From NCBI RefSeq assembly GCF_003610555.1, contig NZ_RAPQ01000008.1, positions 2,286,490 to 2,350,489 on the forward strand: 64,000 nt of DNA, given 5' to 3'. The notes beneath the pieces are model-generated. The model was given only the letters and a program-made list of their open reading frames with translations. It ran no database searches and was not told where the DNA came from. Below are positions 27,636 to 35,411 of this stretch, piece after piece. Both the position numbers and the translations under genes were made by a program. This DNA comes from Marinifilum flexuosum. Lineage in GTDB: Bacteria; Bacteroidota; Bacteroidia; Bacteroidales; Marinifilaceae. Numbering within the stretch: the first letter of the stretch is position 1; every line of letters starts with the position of its first letter.

Positions 27636-29675
27636 ATGAAAAAACTAGCATGGGGAGCATTAGGCCTTGGAGCCGCTCTTGCTATTACAGTTGCATGTTC
27701 ACAGCAAGCACAAAAAGGCATTGGTGTGATCAAAAAAGAGGACATGAACTTATCTGTTAAACCAGGTGAGGATTTCTTTGAATACGCTAACGGAACCTGG
27801 ATGAAAAATACTCCAATTCCTGCAGATAGAAGTCGTTACGGCGCTTTTGATATCCTTGGTGAAAAAGCCAACGAAGCAGTTCACACTTTGTTGGAAGATG
27901 CAGCGAAAGCTGAAAATGCAGAAGAAGGAAGTAATCTGAAAAAGATTAAAGATTTCTATGCAACTGCAATGGATGTAAAGAAAATTGACGAAGTTGGTAT
28001 CAAACCATTGTTGCCAGAGTTTGAAAGAATTGCAAACCTAAAGAATGCAACAGATCTTCGTAAGGAATTAGTTCACATACACCAATTGGGAATTAGTGCT
28101 TTATTTGGTGCTGGTGTTGAGCAGGATATGAAAAATACTGAGGTAAACCGCATGTATTTGTCAGAAGATGGTCTTTCATTATCCGATCGTGATTACTACG
28201 TGGTTGATAACGAAACCAACCTGAACATCCGTAAAGAGTTTGTGAAGCACGTTGCCAAAATGTTTGAATTGATTGGCGAAAATGCTGATGTTGCTGCAAA
28301 AAATGCAGAGAGAATCATGAAGTTTGAAACTCGCATGGCAGCTAAATTCAACACTCGTTTAGAGAATAGAAATTATCCAGCAATGTACAACCCTAAGCCG
28401 GTTGAAACATTGATGAAAGAATATCCAAACTTCGATTGGGCAACATATTTCAAGGAAAGAGGCGCTGATATCAAAGAGTATGTTATTACAACTCATCCAA
28501 GATATATGGCTGAATTGAACCAGATGTTGGTTGATGAGAAAATGGATGATATCAAATTGTACCTAAAATGGAAAGTTTTAGATGATGCAGCAGGTTCTGT
28601 TGGAACTGAATTGGAGAAGCAAAACTTTGCTTTTTACGGAACAACCTTAACTGGAGCTACAGAACAAAAGCCACGTTGGAGACGCATGTCTAGTGCTACA
28701 GGTAGCGTATTGGGCGAAGCAGTTGGTCAATTGTACGTTGCAAAATATTTCCCACCTGAAGCGAAAGAAAGAATGGACAAGTTGGTAAGCAACTTGAAAA
28801 TTGCTTTGCGCGGAAGAATTGAGAAATTGGATTGGATGAGCGATTCAACAAGAACACAAGCATTGGCTAAGTTAGATGCTTTTGGTGTGAAGATTGGTTA
28901 CCCAAGCAAATGGGAAGATTACTCAAAATTAGAAGTAGGTACTGATTCTTACATCCAAAACTTGTGGAGATCAGCTAAATTCTATGATGCTAAAAACATT
29001 GCAAAATTAGGACAGCCAGTTGATACAGAGAAATGGGGTATGACTCCACAAACTGTTAATGCATACTACCACCCATTGTTGAACGAAGTGGTATTCCCAG
29101 CTGCAATTCTGCAGCCTCCATTCTTCTATTTAGATGGTGATGATGCTGTAAACTACGGTGCAATTGGTGTAGTAATTGGTCACGAAATGACTCACGGTTT
29201 CGATGATTCTGGTCGTAGATTCGACAAAGATGGTAACATGAGAGACTGGTGGACAGCTGAAGATACAGAGAAGTTTAATGCAAGATCAGAGAAGTTGGTT
29301 GAGCAATTCAACGGATTCTACGCATTCGAAGACCTTCATGTTGATGGTAAACTAACGCTTGGTGAAAATATTGCTGATTACGGTGGATTAACTGTTGCTT
29401 TGGAAGCTTACAAAATGGCTTTAAACGGTGATCAGCCAGCAGATATCGAAGGTTTCACCAACATGCAGCGTTTCTTCCTGGCTTACTCGAAAGTTTGGAG
29501 AGGAAACACTCGCGACAAGTACCTAAGAAAATTGATCAAGGAAGATGTTCACTCACCAGGTAAATACCGTGTAAATGGTGGATTGTTCAACATTCCTGAA
29601 TTCTACGAAGCATTCGAAATTGCTGAAACAGATCCATTGTACCGTACCGAAGAACAACGTGCAGTAATCTGGTAA
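27636..29675 (+). CDS. M13 family metallopeptidase lipoprotein (neprilysin/PepO-like)
   Basis: A 679-residue lipoprotein with a signal ending in ITVACSQQ. The M13 N-terminal domain starts VKPGEDFFEYANGTWMKNTPIPADRSRYGAF. The zinc site is VIGHEMTHGFDDSGRRFDKDG (HExxH near residue 515) with the third ligand in GENIADYGGL (about 575), and substrate-side NAYYHPLLNEVVFPAAILQPPF. It should cleave oligopeptides in the periplasm. Codon usage looks more biased than in its neighbours (many AAC, TAC and GGT codons), suggesting high expression. A strong terminator follows. Confidence 0.95.
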   Translation: MKKLAWGALGLGAALAITVACSQQAQKGIGVIKKEDMNLSVKPGEDFFEYANGTWMKNTPIPADRSRYGAFDILGEKANEAVHTLLEDAAKAENAEEGSNLKKIKDFYATAMDVKKIDEVGIKPLLPEFERIANLKNATDLRKELVHIHQLGISALFGAGVEQDMKNTEVNRMYLSEDGLSLSDRDYYVVDNETNLNIRKEFVKHVAKMFELIGENADVAAKNAERIMKFETRMAAKFNTRLENRNYPAMYNPKPVETLMKEYPNFDWATYFKERGADIKEYVITTHPRYMAELNQMLVDEKMDDIKLYLKWKVLDDAAGSVGTELEKQNFAFYGTTLTGATEQKPRWRRMSSATGSVLGEAVGQLYVAKYFPPEAKERMDKLVSNLKIALRGRIEKLDWMSDSTRTQALAKLDAFGVKIGYPSKWEDYSKLEVGTDSYIQNLWRSAKFYDAKNIAKLGQPVDTEKWGMTPQTVNAYYHPLLNEVVFPAAILQPPFFYLDGDDAVNYGAIGVVIGHEMTHGFDDSGRRFDKDGNMRDWWTAEDTEKFNARSEKLVEQFNGFYAFEDLHVDGKLTLGENIADYGGLTVALEAYKMALNGDQPADIEGFTNMQRFFLAYSKVWRGNTRDKYLRKLIKEDVHSPGKYRVNGGLFNIPEFYEAFEIAETDPLYRTEEQRAVIW

Positions 29676-29680
29676 AATAC

Positions 29681-29712
29681 ACCTGCCAGCGTCTATAGAC
29701 CTGCCAGCGTTT
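29681..29712. repeat. 12-bp direct repeat ACCTGCCAGCGT, two copies
   Basis: ACCTGCCAGCGT occurs at 29681-29692 and again at 29699-29710, between the M13 stop and its terminator. Significance unknown. Confidence 0.6.
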
Positions 29713-29720
29713 TAAAATAT

Positions 29721-29752
29721 AGCCATCTCCATTGTGGAGATGGCTTTTTTTT
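29721..29752 (+). terminator. strong intrinsic terminator after the M13 peptidase
   Basis: The stem AGCCATCTCC/GGAGATGGCT with an ATTGT loop is followed by eight T. Confidence 0.92.
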
Positions 29753-30188
29753 GTGATTCATAAATTAGGTAAGGGGCTTTAGCCCTAAAATCTTCGTAGA
29801 AAAATAAACATTGGAATTGCCAGAGGGGGCATAGCCCTGGCATATAAAATCAATAATATATTTAAGAATCAGGTAATGATATTTTGATATCAGCACTACG
29901 TCCCTAATATGTATATGAAACATTATATTCCTACGAAGAAAACAGGACTACGTCCCTTTATTCTCTGCTTTAGCTGGAAATCACCTCATCCCTCGGTCCC
30001 TTCTCCTTAAGGAGAAGGGAAGTTCTCCAGATCATCGCCGCGAGTGTATTTGTTATAATTCTCTACTAATTTAATTCGTAGATATTCCCTCTCCTTCAGG
30101 AGAGGGCAAGGGTGAGGTGTTTTCATGGTTGAGGTAATTTTGCCAACCAAAACACAAGCTATATCAATCCTAAAGCTTAAATTGCAGA
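29753..30188. other. non-coding, hairpin-rich intergenic region
   Basis: About 430 bases without a credible gene. It holds short hairpins (GGGGCTTTAGCCCT, GGGGGCATAGCCCT, and two GGACTACGTCCC-like words), an inverted pair CTTCGTAG/CTACGAAG near 29794 and 29931, and the larger inverted pair of CTCTCC elements at 29982-30119. It looks like accumulated REP-type repeats rather than decayed coding sequence. Confidence 0.6.
29982..30119. repeat. inverted pair of CCCTCTCC hairpin elements
   Basis: The left copy (29982-30020) runs CACCTCATCCCTCGG then a TCCCTTCTCC/GGAGAAGGGA stem. The right copy (30085-30119) runs the TCCCTCTCC/GGAGAGGG stem then GGGTGAGGTG. They are reverse complements in layout. 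A third copy in the right-hand orientation is at 35375-35406. Confidence 0.75.
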
Positions 30189-30977
30189 ATGGATGTAATC
30201 AAAGTCATGCTACAAATAAAATCCATAAATGGAGATCAGGTAGAATGTTTCCTCTCAGATGAGGATGAAAAAATTCACCTGATATATAATTCTACAAATG
30301 GGAAAATAGAAATTGATGAAGAATCAAATTTAGCTGCAACGATTTGTAAGCTGAAGTTTCAGTTTGAAAAGGTGATGCGCTCTGCCATTAAAGGAAACTT
30401 AGAACCCAACCAAACCATCAACTGTGTGTTTATAGAAGATTTTCGATTTTTAGAGGAGGCCGATTTTAATACCTACATCAGGGTTGACAGGCGAACGGAT
30501 GAGCTACAAATTACTACCTGCAAGACCGAAACCAAAGACATTCATAAAATTTATGCCGATGGATCGCACTCCACGGAATTTAATCAATCAGCCTATGGCG
30601 GATTTACCGAAGATCCGGATGGTACACAGCAGATCTACTCCCGGATGATTGAAGGAGGAAGCAGCAATATGATGGAGCTACTTGCCGTATTAGATGGGTT
30701 ACAGCGCTTACAATCGGTCGAGAAAATACAGATTAATACCGATAGCCGTTTTGTAATTCGAGGCTTGGTACAATGGGTGCATTTTTGGCAACACAATAAC
30801 TGGCAAACCGCCTTTGGTCGCGATGTTCAATTTTCTGAATACTGGCAAGAGGTGAACGAGCTATGCAAGGGAAAATTCATGGAGTTCAACTGGATAAAAG
30901 GACACTCAGGAAATGAGAAGCAAGATTTCTGTCATCGTTTGGCACATGAATTGGTGAATGTGAATAAAAAAGCCTGA
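30189..30977 (+). CDS. ribonuclease H-like protein with unknown N-terminal domain
   Basis: 262 residues. The C-terminal half (about 118-258) is RNase H type 1: KIYADGSHS (first Asp about 123), SNMMELLAVLDGL (Glu), INTDSRFVIRGLVQWVHFWQHNNWQTA (Asp plus the tryptophan-rich handle) and FNWIKGHSGNEKQDFCHRLAHE (His and last Asp). All four acidic catalytic positions are present, so it should cleave the RNA strand of RNA-DNA hybrids. The first 115 residues (IKSINGDQVECFLSDEDEKIHLIYNS...) match no domain I recognise and are not the usual caulimovirus VI-type hybrid-binding domain. Flanked by repeats on both sides. Confidence 0.82.
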   Translation: MDVIKVMLQIKSINGDQVECFLSDEDEKIHLIYNSTNGKIEIDEESNLAATICKLKFQFEKVMRSAIKGNLEPNQTINCVFIEDFRFLEEADFNTYIRVDRRTDELQITTCKTETKDIHKIYADGSHSTEFNQSAYGGFTEDPDGTQQIYSRMIEGGSSNMMELLAVLDGLQRLQSVEKIQINTDSRFVIRGLVQWVHFWQHNNWQTAFGRDVQFSEYWQEVNELCKGKFMEFNWIKGHSGNEKQDFCHRLAHELVNVNKKA

Positions 30978-31045
30978 CTCAATTGCCAAGAAAACTCATG
31001 AAAGACTCAAATGAATTGCAATAGCAGAGAAAATACTCATGAAAT

Positions 31046-31333
31046 GATCGTTTTTGTGCAAATATGAATGTTTCAAGAGAGGAAATCTGCATATTTGTGC
31101 AAATACCTGCATTGAAATAAAATAAATTGATGTTTTTGTGCAAAAACATGAATTGAAAGACAAGAAATGAGTGATTTTCCAACAAAAACGAGTATTTCAA
31201 ATGAGTAAATCATCATATTTGCACAAATACGGCCTTTTCCAGAGGTGAAACGCTCATATTTGTACAAATATGGCTTTTGAAAGAGGTGAAAAGCTTGTAT
31301 TTGTGCGAATACAAGGACTTAAAATAATTCAAC
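31046..31333. repeat. array of seven dyad-centred units with 41-bp period
   Basis: Seven units start at 31046, 31087, 31128, 31169, 31211, 31252 and 31293. Six are exactly 41 bases and the fourth is 42. Each has a palindromic core like CATATTTGTGCAAATATG; in unit six (31255-31272) it is a perfect 18-bp palindrome with TAC in the centre. The rest is a purine-rich spacer such as TTTGAAAGAGGTGAAA. The period is not a multiple of three, so it is not coding. Units vary, so it is old or selected for pattern. Confidence 0.88.
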
Positions 31334-31443
31334 GCCTCTTTTAGCGCTGCTTTTGATATTTAAAATAAAATTAATAGCGTATTTGTCTTAAATATACTCA
31401 TCTAAAGAGTTGATACAGTCAATTAACACACAAGAATCTCGCT

Positions 31444-31551
31444 AGTCCTGATTTGTAATCAGGACTCATGGTGTAAAGAATTTACAATTCGATTTTTGAG
31501 GATTAAAAATCCCAAACCCGAAACCTGTAAATTGAAAATTCACAGGAGCAG
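31444..31551 (+). repeat. dispersed multi-hairpin repeat, copy A
   Basis: About 107 bases with consecutive hairpins: AGTCCTGA...TCAGGACT, GAATTTACAATTC, GGATTAAAAATCC and CCTGTAAATT...AATTCACAGG followed by AGCAG. Copies B and C share the same order at 35180-35287 and 62569-62674, all in the same orientation. In the first stem, A has AGTCC/GGACT where B and C have AGCCC/GGGCT, so both arms change together. Confidence 0.85.
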
Positions 31552-31613
31552 AACAGCTCAGTTGGTAAGCATTTTGTTCGTGTTTTGCTGTTAGCAACAG
31601 AATTGTTGGTTTA

Positions 31614-31791
31614 ACTCCTACGGAGTATTGATGCTAATAAGAACATATTGCTACAATCATTTATGTCCTACGGACTATATTTGCAGAGAGAATACCGCGT
31701 AGCGGTTATATGATTGTAGCCTGATATGTATGATAAAAAATGATTCCTCGTAGAGGATAAACTTTTCAAATCCTTGGGTTAAAACCCAAGG
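31614..31791. repeat. cluster of mini-hairpins with a nested three-way-junction-like element
   Basis: Hairpins with a TAC or GTA loop and different stems lie at 31614-31626 (ACTCC/GGAGT), 31665-31675 (GTCC/GGAC), 31694-31706 (ACCGC/GCGGT) and 31745-31757 (TCCTC/GAGGA). The middle two are enclosed by an 11-bp outer stem, GCTACAATCAT (31650-31660) with ATGATTGTAGC (31710-31720). A last hairpin CCTTGGG/CCCAAGG is at 31772-31791. Likely a REP/BIME-type mobile repeat or structured RNA. Confidence 0.75.
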
Positions 31792-31865
31792 CAAGAGGAT
31801 TCATTTTACACAAGCCTTTTCCATATGTCCACTGCTTTAGCTGATGGCTTTTTATTTATACCCAA

Positions 31866-31911
31866 AAAAAGCTGTAATTTTGAGGCTCTCATTTTAGTTG
31901 AGGGTATCAAT
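31866..31911 (+). promoter_or_regulatory. duplicated 46-bp leader, left copy, with -7-like TAATTTTG
   Basis: This segment matches 34138-34183 at 43 of 46 positions. It includes TAATTTTG (31875-31882), fitting TAnnTTTG, then CTCTCATTTTAGTTGAGGGTA with a short CTCA/TGAG dyad. It lies 120 bases before the zincin gene. It is either a shared promoter/leader or one of two direct repeats flanking a 2.3-kb segment. Confidence 0.7.
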
Positions 31912-32030
31912 TGAAAAGGAGAAATAGCCTTCGCAGCTTCATGAATTCTTGCGTGTAGCTTGTTGAAATTTTTTATTAGTGAAATAAAGCAAGTGTAGGG
32001 TATCCTAAACTTGCAACAAATTAGAACAAA

Positions 32031-32798
32031 ATGAAACCATTCAAATTATTACTTGTCTTTCTTATTTCGATAAGCAGTATAATATGTATATCACAAACAT
32101 CAAAATCTCGAATTGAAATTACACAAGCCAGCGTAGGACAAGAAGCAACTTCAATTTGGAGAACAATAAACGATATTGCCTTTTTTGAGAAGCAAGGGTA
32201 TGCCATTCATCTTCCAAAAGATTCATTAATCGACTCGTTAATCGTGAAATCTAAAAAGGGAGTTTTTGGAAATGAAGATTTTCCTGGCATTTATACGTTT
32301 GTAGAGAGCAAAGTCTTCAACCAGAACAATTATAAGCAAGCGATAGAAAAAGTTGAAAGTCAGATTGACCTTATGAACAATCTGATTAATGAGATAGATT
32401 CTAAGAAAGATCAATGGGATTGGAAATTCAAAATGTTTGATAAATACAAACTTATATTCACACTATATGGAACGGGAGGTAGTTATTCTCCTGATGAAGG
32501 GACAATAACTTTGCTGACTAATGAAGAGGGGGGATTTATGAATTATGAAGAACCTGCGAATACAATAATTCACGAAATCACCCACATTGGAATGGAATAT
32601 TCTATTGTACAAAAGCACAAGCTTTCGCATGCTTTAAAAGAAAGGTTGGTAGATACATTTGTTTATCTGATGTTTAAAGAGGAGCTGCCTGAATATACAA
32701 TTCAAAATATGGGAAACACTAAAATTGATAAATACATTAAAAAAGAGAAGGACATAGGTTCTTTAAACGGCATCATGTTAGAATTTTTGAATGAATAA
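32031..32798 (+). CDS. exported putative zinc metallopeptidase (HEITH), family unknown
   Basis: 255 residues with a signal peptide (1-22, SIICISQ). A zincin motif IIHEITHIGMEYSIVQ lies near residue 181, followed about 19 residues after the second His by a glutamate in LKERLVDTFVYLMF, which would be the third ligand of a gluzincin. The preceding GGSYSPDEGTITLLTNEEGG resembles the strand before the active helix in minigluzincins. I do not recognise the family. Between two repeat-rich regions; the next gene is 180 bases away. Confidence 0.7.
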   Translation: MKPFKLLLVFLISISSIICISQTSKSRIEITQASVGQEATSIWRTINDIAFFEKQGYAIHLPKDSLIDSLIVKSKKGVFGNEDFPGIYTFVESKVFNQNNYKQAIEKVESQIDLMNNLINEIDSKKDQWDWKFKMFDKYKLIFTLYGTGGSYSPDEGTITLLTNEEGGFMNYEEPANTIIHEITHIGMEYSIVQKHKLSHALKERLVDTFVYLMFKEELPEYTIQNMGNTKIDKYIKKEKDIGSLNGIMLEFLNE

Positions 32799-32978
32799 AC
32801 TTACAACTATAATGGATATGAAACCATAGTATCTTTTGACAATGAGAGAATTCTGTTAGTGTTCTGTGTGTTTTGATTCGTCTACGAAGTGTGAGTGTCT
32901 TCTCCATATCTAAAATATCTTACATAAATGGCAATAAAGAAGCGTTAAAATGAGTTAGTATTCTAAAATTAAGGAGTT

Positions 32979-34139
32979 ATGAATAATAGAACAGAGTTGA
33001 AAGAGTGTGAATTTGAATCCTTATCCTATAAAATACTTCCTGGAGTTATCGACTACCATTGTGTATCTCATCATATGGATTTAAAACATGAATCGCCTTT
33101 TTATACAGAGGTAGGAACCATTAACCACAATGTTCATGTTAAGGATATTTCTATTGAAGAAAATCGATTTTTCAAGTATCATATTATAAAGCCTGCAGGA
33201 GTAGAATCTACCAAAAAAGTAGTGTTTCTTTTTCATGGTTTTAACGAGAAAGACTGGGATAAATATCTGCCTTGGGCCGAATCGATTTGTGAAGGTACAG
33301 GAAGCAGCGTAATATTATTTCCAATTGCTTTTCACATGCAGCGAGCACCAAAACATTGGAGTAACAAAAGAGGCATGTACAAGTTAAGCGAGGAGCGAAA
33401 AAAGAGATATCCTAATGTTGTGAATTCTACGCTGTCGAATGTTGCCATAAGTATGCGATTGCACTCAATGCCACAACGTTTTATTTGGTCAGGCTTGCAG
33501 ACTTATTATGATATCATCCAGTTTGTTGAAGAGTGCAAAGAAGGCAAGCATGATTTTATCAGCAAGGATTTTGAGTTTGATATTTTTGCCTATTCAATAG
33601 GAGGCTTTCTGGCTCAAATCTTAAAATTTAGCAATTACAAGAATTATTTCTCCAATACAAAGGTATGTCTGTTTTGCAGTGGTGCTACCTTTAATCGTTT
33701 ATCCCCGGTTTCTAAATTTATTCTTGATAGTGAAGCTAATGTTGCCCTGTATTCATTTTTGGTTGAGCATTTTGAGAAAATGTTACAAAAAGACAACTTG
33801 CTACATCATTATATAGAGGAAGATCATTTGGAAGGAAAAATATTTTATGCGATGTTGGATTACCAGAAAATGAGATGCTTTAGAGAGGAGTTGTTTAAAA
33901 AATATGAAGATCAAATTTATGCAATCACACTAAAAAAAGATGTTGTAATTCCTTCCTACGAAGTAATGAATACTTTGAAAGGAGCCTACCATGATATTGA
34001 TATAAAAGTTGATGAGTTGGATTTTGACAGAGAATATACCCATGAAAATCCATTTCCTTCAAATGGCAAGCCATCACAGGAACTCACCAACGATTTTGAT
34101 ACTGTATTTAATAAGGTTTGTTATTTTTTCAACCACTAA
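32979..34139 (+). CDS. alpha/beta-hydrolase-fold protein, probably DUF6051
   Basis: 386 residues without a signal peptide. VVFLFHGFNEKDWDKYLPWAESI (about 83-105) gives the HGF oxyanion region of an alpha/beta hydrolase, and FDIFAYSIGGFLAQILKFS (about 200-218) the nucleophile elbow A-Y-S-I-G-G. A possible acid and His follow in KKDVVIPSYEVMNTL and EYTHENPF. The overall pattern fits the DUF6051 family as I remember it; that name is less certain than the fold. Substrate unknown. AAGGAG is visible only two bases before ATG, too close to be a normal ribosome site. The stop codon lies in the duplicated 46-bp leader of the next gene. Confidence 0.7.
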   Translation: MNNRTELKECEFESLSYKILPGVIDYHCVSHHMDLKHESPFYTEVGTINHNVHVKDISIEENRFFKYHIIKPAGVESTKKVVFLFHGFNEKDWDKYLPWAESICEGTGSSVILFPIAFHMQRAPKHWSNKRGMYKLSEERKKRYPNVVNSTLSNVAISMRLHSMPQRFIWSGLQTYYDIIQFVEECKEGKHDFISKDFEFDIFAYSIGGFLAQILKFSNYKNYFSNTKVCLFCSGATFNRLSPVSKFILDSEANVALYSFLVEHFEKMLQKDNLLHHYIEEDHLEGKIFYAMLDYQKMRCFREELFKKYEDQIYAITLKKDVVIPSYEVMNTLKGAYHDIDIKVDELDFDREYTHENPFPSNGKPSQELTNDFDTVFNKVCYFFNH

Positions 34140-34183
34140 AAAGCTGTAATTTTGACGCTCTCATTTCAATTGAGGGTATCAAT
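34138..34183 (+). promoter_or_regulatory. duplicated 46-bp leader, right copy, with -7-like TAATTTTG
   Basis: Right copy of the element at 31866-31911 (three substitutions). TAATTTTG is at 34147-34154. The copy begins within the stop codon of the DUF6051-like gene and ends 13 bases before the DUF3859 start. See the left copy for the alternatives. Confidence 0.7.
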
Positions 34184-34196
34184 AAAGACATTAAGC

Positions 34197-34622
34197 ATGA
34201 AAATAAAAATAGTTGATTACGGAATTTGTAAAGCCATAGGGAAAACGAAGAAGGAATATGTACCTGGCAGTTCAACAGGCTACTTTTTGCATTCCGACGA
34301 TATGGAATTTCAGGAAAGAACCCATATCATTAATCCTGAGAAAGGTTTGAGCTTCGGAATCAGCTATCGTTTTGAAACAGGTTCAGAAATTGCAGAGCGT
34401 GTTGATTTTGTGTGTAGAATCAAGCATCCTAAATTGGTTAATCCTGAAAGCAATGAAGCATTTATAGAAACCATCGAGGAAAAAGACGAATACAGCGACG
34501 AGCTAGGCTTCGACTTCTACACCTTCGAATTCGACTGGGAAATGCAACTGGGCGAATGGATTTTTGAGATCATCCATGAAGGTGAGGTGATGTGTAGTAA
34601 GACTTTTGTGCTGGAAGAATAG
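34197..34622 (+). CDS. DUF3859 family protein
   Basis: 141 residues from the ATG at 34197; the open frame upstream to 34152 is the repeated leader, so the inner start is preferred. The pattern KIVDYGICKA, EKGLSFGISYRFETGSEIAERVDFVCRIKHPKLVNPES and QLGEWIFEIIHEGEVMCSKTFVL is that of DUF3859, a small all-beta domain of unknown function. No signal peptide. Its leader is shared with the zincin gene region. Confidence 0.75.
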   Translation: MKIKIVDYGICKAIGKTKKEYVPGSSTGYFLHSDDMEFQERTHIINPEKGLSFGISYRFETGSEIAERVDFVCRIKHPKLVNPESNEAFIETIEEKDEYSDELGFDFYTFEFDWEMQLGEWIFEIIHEGEVMCSKTFVLEE

Positions 34623-34642
34623 ACCTGTAAAAAATTAATTTA

Positions 34643-35170
34643 ATGAGTTTATGGAAATTACTTTCTCTTTTCTTTGATCGAAAATACTTCTTAGTCACTA
34701 CAATATTTTGTATGGGTTCCATTTTATTCATTCATACACATTTTACTACACAAAGAATTGAGTCGATAAAGGAATTGGAAACGATAGAAGGTAGCTATAG
34801 CTCGCATTCCTTTATTCATGGTGCAAAAAGTACAAGAATGTACTATTTCAAGTTACAGGAATACGCATGCACTTTTCAAGTTGCAGCAAATCATCTGGAT
34901 TATTTTGGAATTGGTGAGTTCGTAGGTATGGTTTATCCGGGCTGTAATGTAAGAGTACTTGTTCCTAAATCGGAATTGAACGAACTTCAAGCAGATGAAA
35001 AGATATGCGTCTACCATGTAAGTGTGGAGGAATTTAATGTTCTAAGCACCCGAAACACCATTCAAAAAGAAAAAGACAGGTCTTCTCTATATATTGCTCT
35101 TGGCTTTTTTCTTGCTGGGATTTTATTCTTTGTTATTAGATGGAATATTTGGATTCGGTATAATCTTTAA
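34643..35170 (+). CDS. two-helix membrane protein of unknown function
   Basis: 175 residues: an N-terminal membrane helix (about 14-32, YFLVTTIFCMGSILFIHTHF), a soluble domain of about 110 residues and a C-terminal membrane helix (about 147-168, LYIALGFFLAGILFFVIRW). The middle part (IEGSYSSHSFIHGAKSTRMYYFKLQEYACTFQV...FVGMVYPGCNVRVLVPKSEL) looks like a small OB- or NfeD-like beta domain. I do not know the family. It starts 20 bases after DUF3859 and is probably co-transcribed with it. Confidence 0.65.
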   Translation: MSLWKLLSLFFDRKYFLVTTIFCMGSILFIHTHFTTQRIESIKELETIEGSYSSHSFIHGAKSTRMYYFKLQEYACTFQVAANHLDYFGIGEFVGMVYPGCNVRVLVPKSELNELQADEKICVYHVSVEEFNVLSTRNTIQKEKDRSSLYIALGFFLAGILFFVIRWNIWIRYNL

Positions 35171-35179
35171 AAATCTCCT

Positions 35180-35287
35180 AGCCCTGAATTGTAATCAGGG
35201 CTCATGGTGTTAAGAATTTACAATTCTATATTCGAGGATTGGAAATCCAAAACTCGAAACCTGTGAATTTCAAATTCACAGGAGCAG
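35180..35287 (+). repeat. dispersed multi-hairpin repeat, copy B
   Basis: Same hairpin order as copy A: AGCCCTGA/TCAGGGCT, GAATTTACAATTC, GGATTGGAAATCC and CCTGTGAATTT/AAATTCACAGG then AGCAG. It lies just after the membrane-protein stop and could act as its 3' hairpin. Confidence 0.85.
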
Positions 35288-35374
35288 AAATTTGCATAAG
35301 GTCCGAGTTGCAAATTCGAACCAGCAAGTGTAACCACAAGTAATTTACCATCCAAAAAACTTGGTAGTTCAAAT

Positions 35375-35406
35375 TCCCTCTCCTTGAGGAGAGGGGTGGG
35401 GTGAGG
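35375..35406 (+). repeat. CCCTCTCC hairpin element, third copy
   Basis: The stem CCCTCTCC/GGAGAGGG around TTGA is followed by GTGGGGTGAGGT, as in the right copy at 30085-30119. It lies just before the convergent end of purU. Confidence 0.75.
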
Positions 35407-35411
35407 TAATA

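Noticed and set aside
30979-31267. Two minus-strand open frames (73 and 64 codons) across the 41-bp array
   Set aside because: They only read through the repeat units; the period is not a multiple of three and the translations repeat words by frame shift, with no start context.
31046-31333. CRISPR array
   Set aside because: Repeats are imperfect palindromes with 23-base purine-rich spacers that are similar to each other, the period is 41 bases, and no cas gene is in the window.
31546-31630. tRNA-like D-arm (AGCTCAGTTGGTAAGCA) with a loose GGTTTAACTCC-like piece downstream
   Set aside because: The D-arm words look right, but there is no pairing acceptor stem, no anticodon stem and no proper T-arm. 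At most a decayed tRNA fragment; more likely chance next to a repeat.
35290-35325. TTCGAA-containing segment resembling a T-arm on the minus strand
   Set aside because: The flanking stems do not pair and no acceptor or anticodon arm can be drawn.
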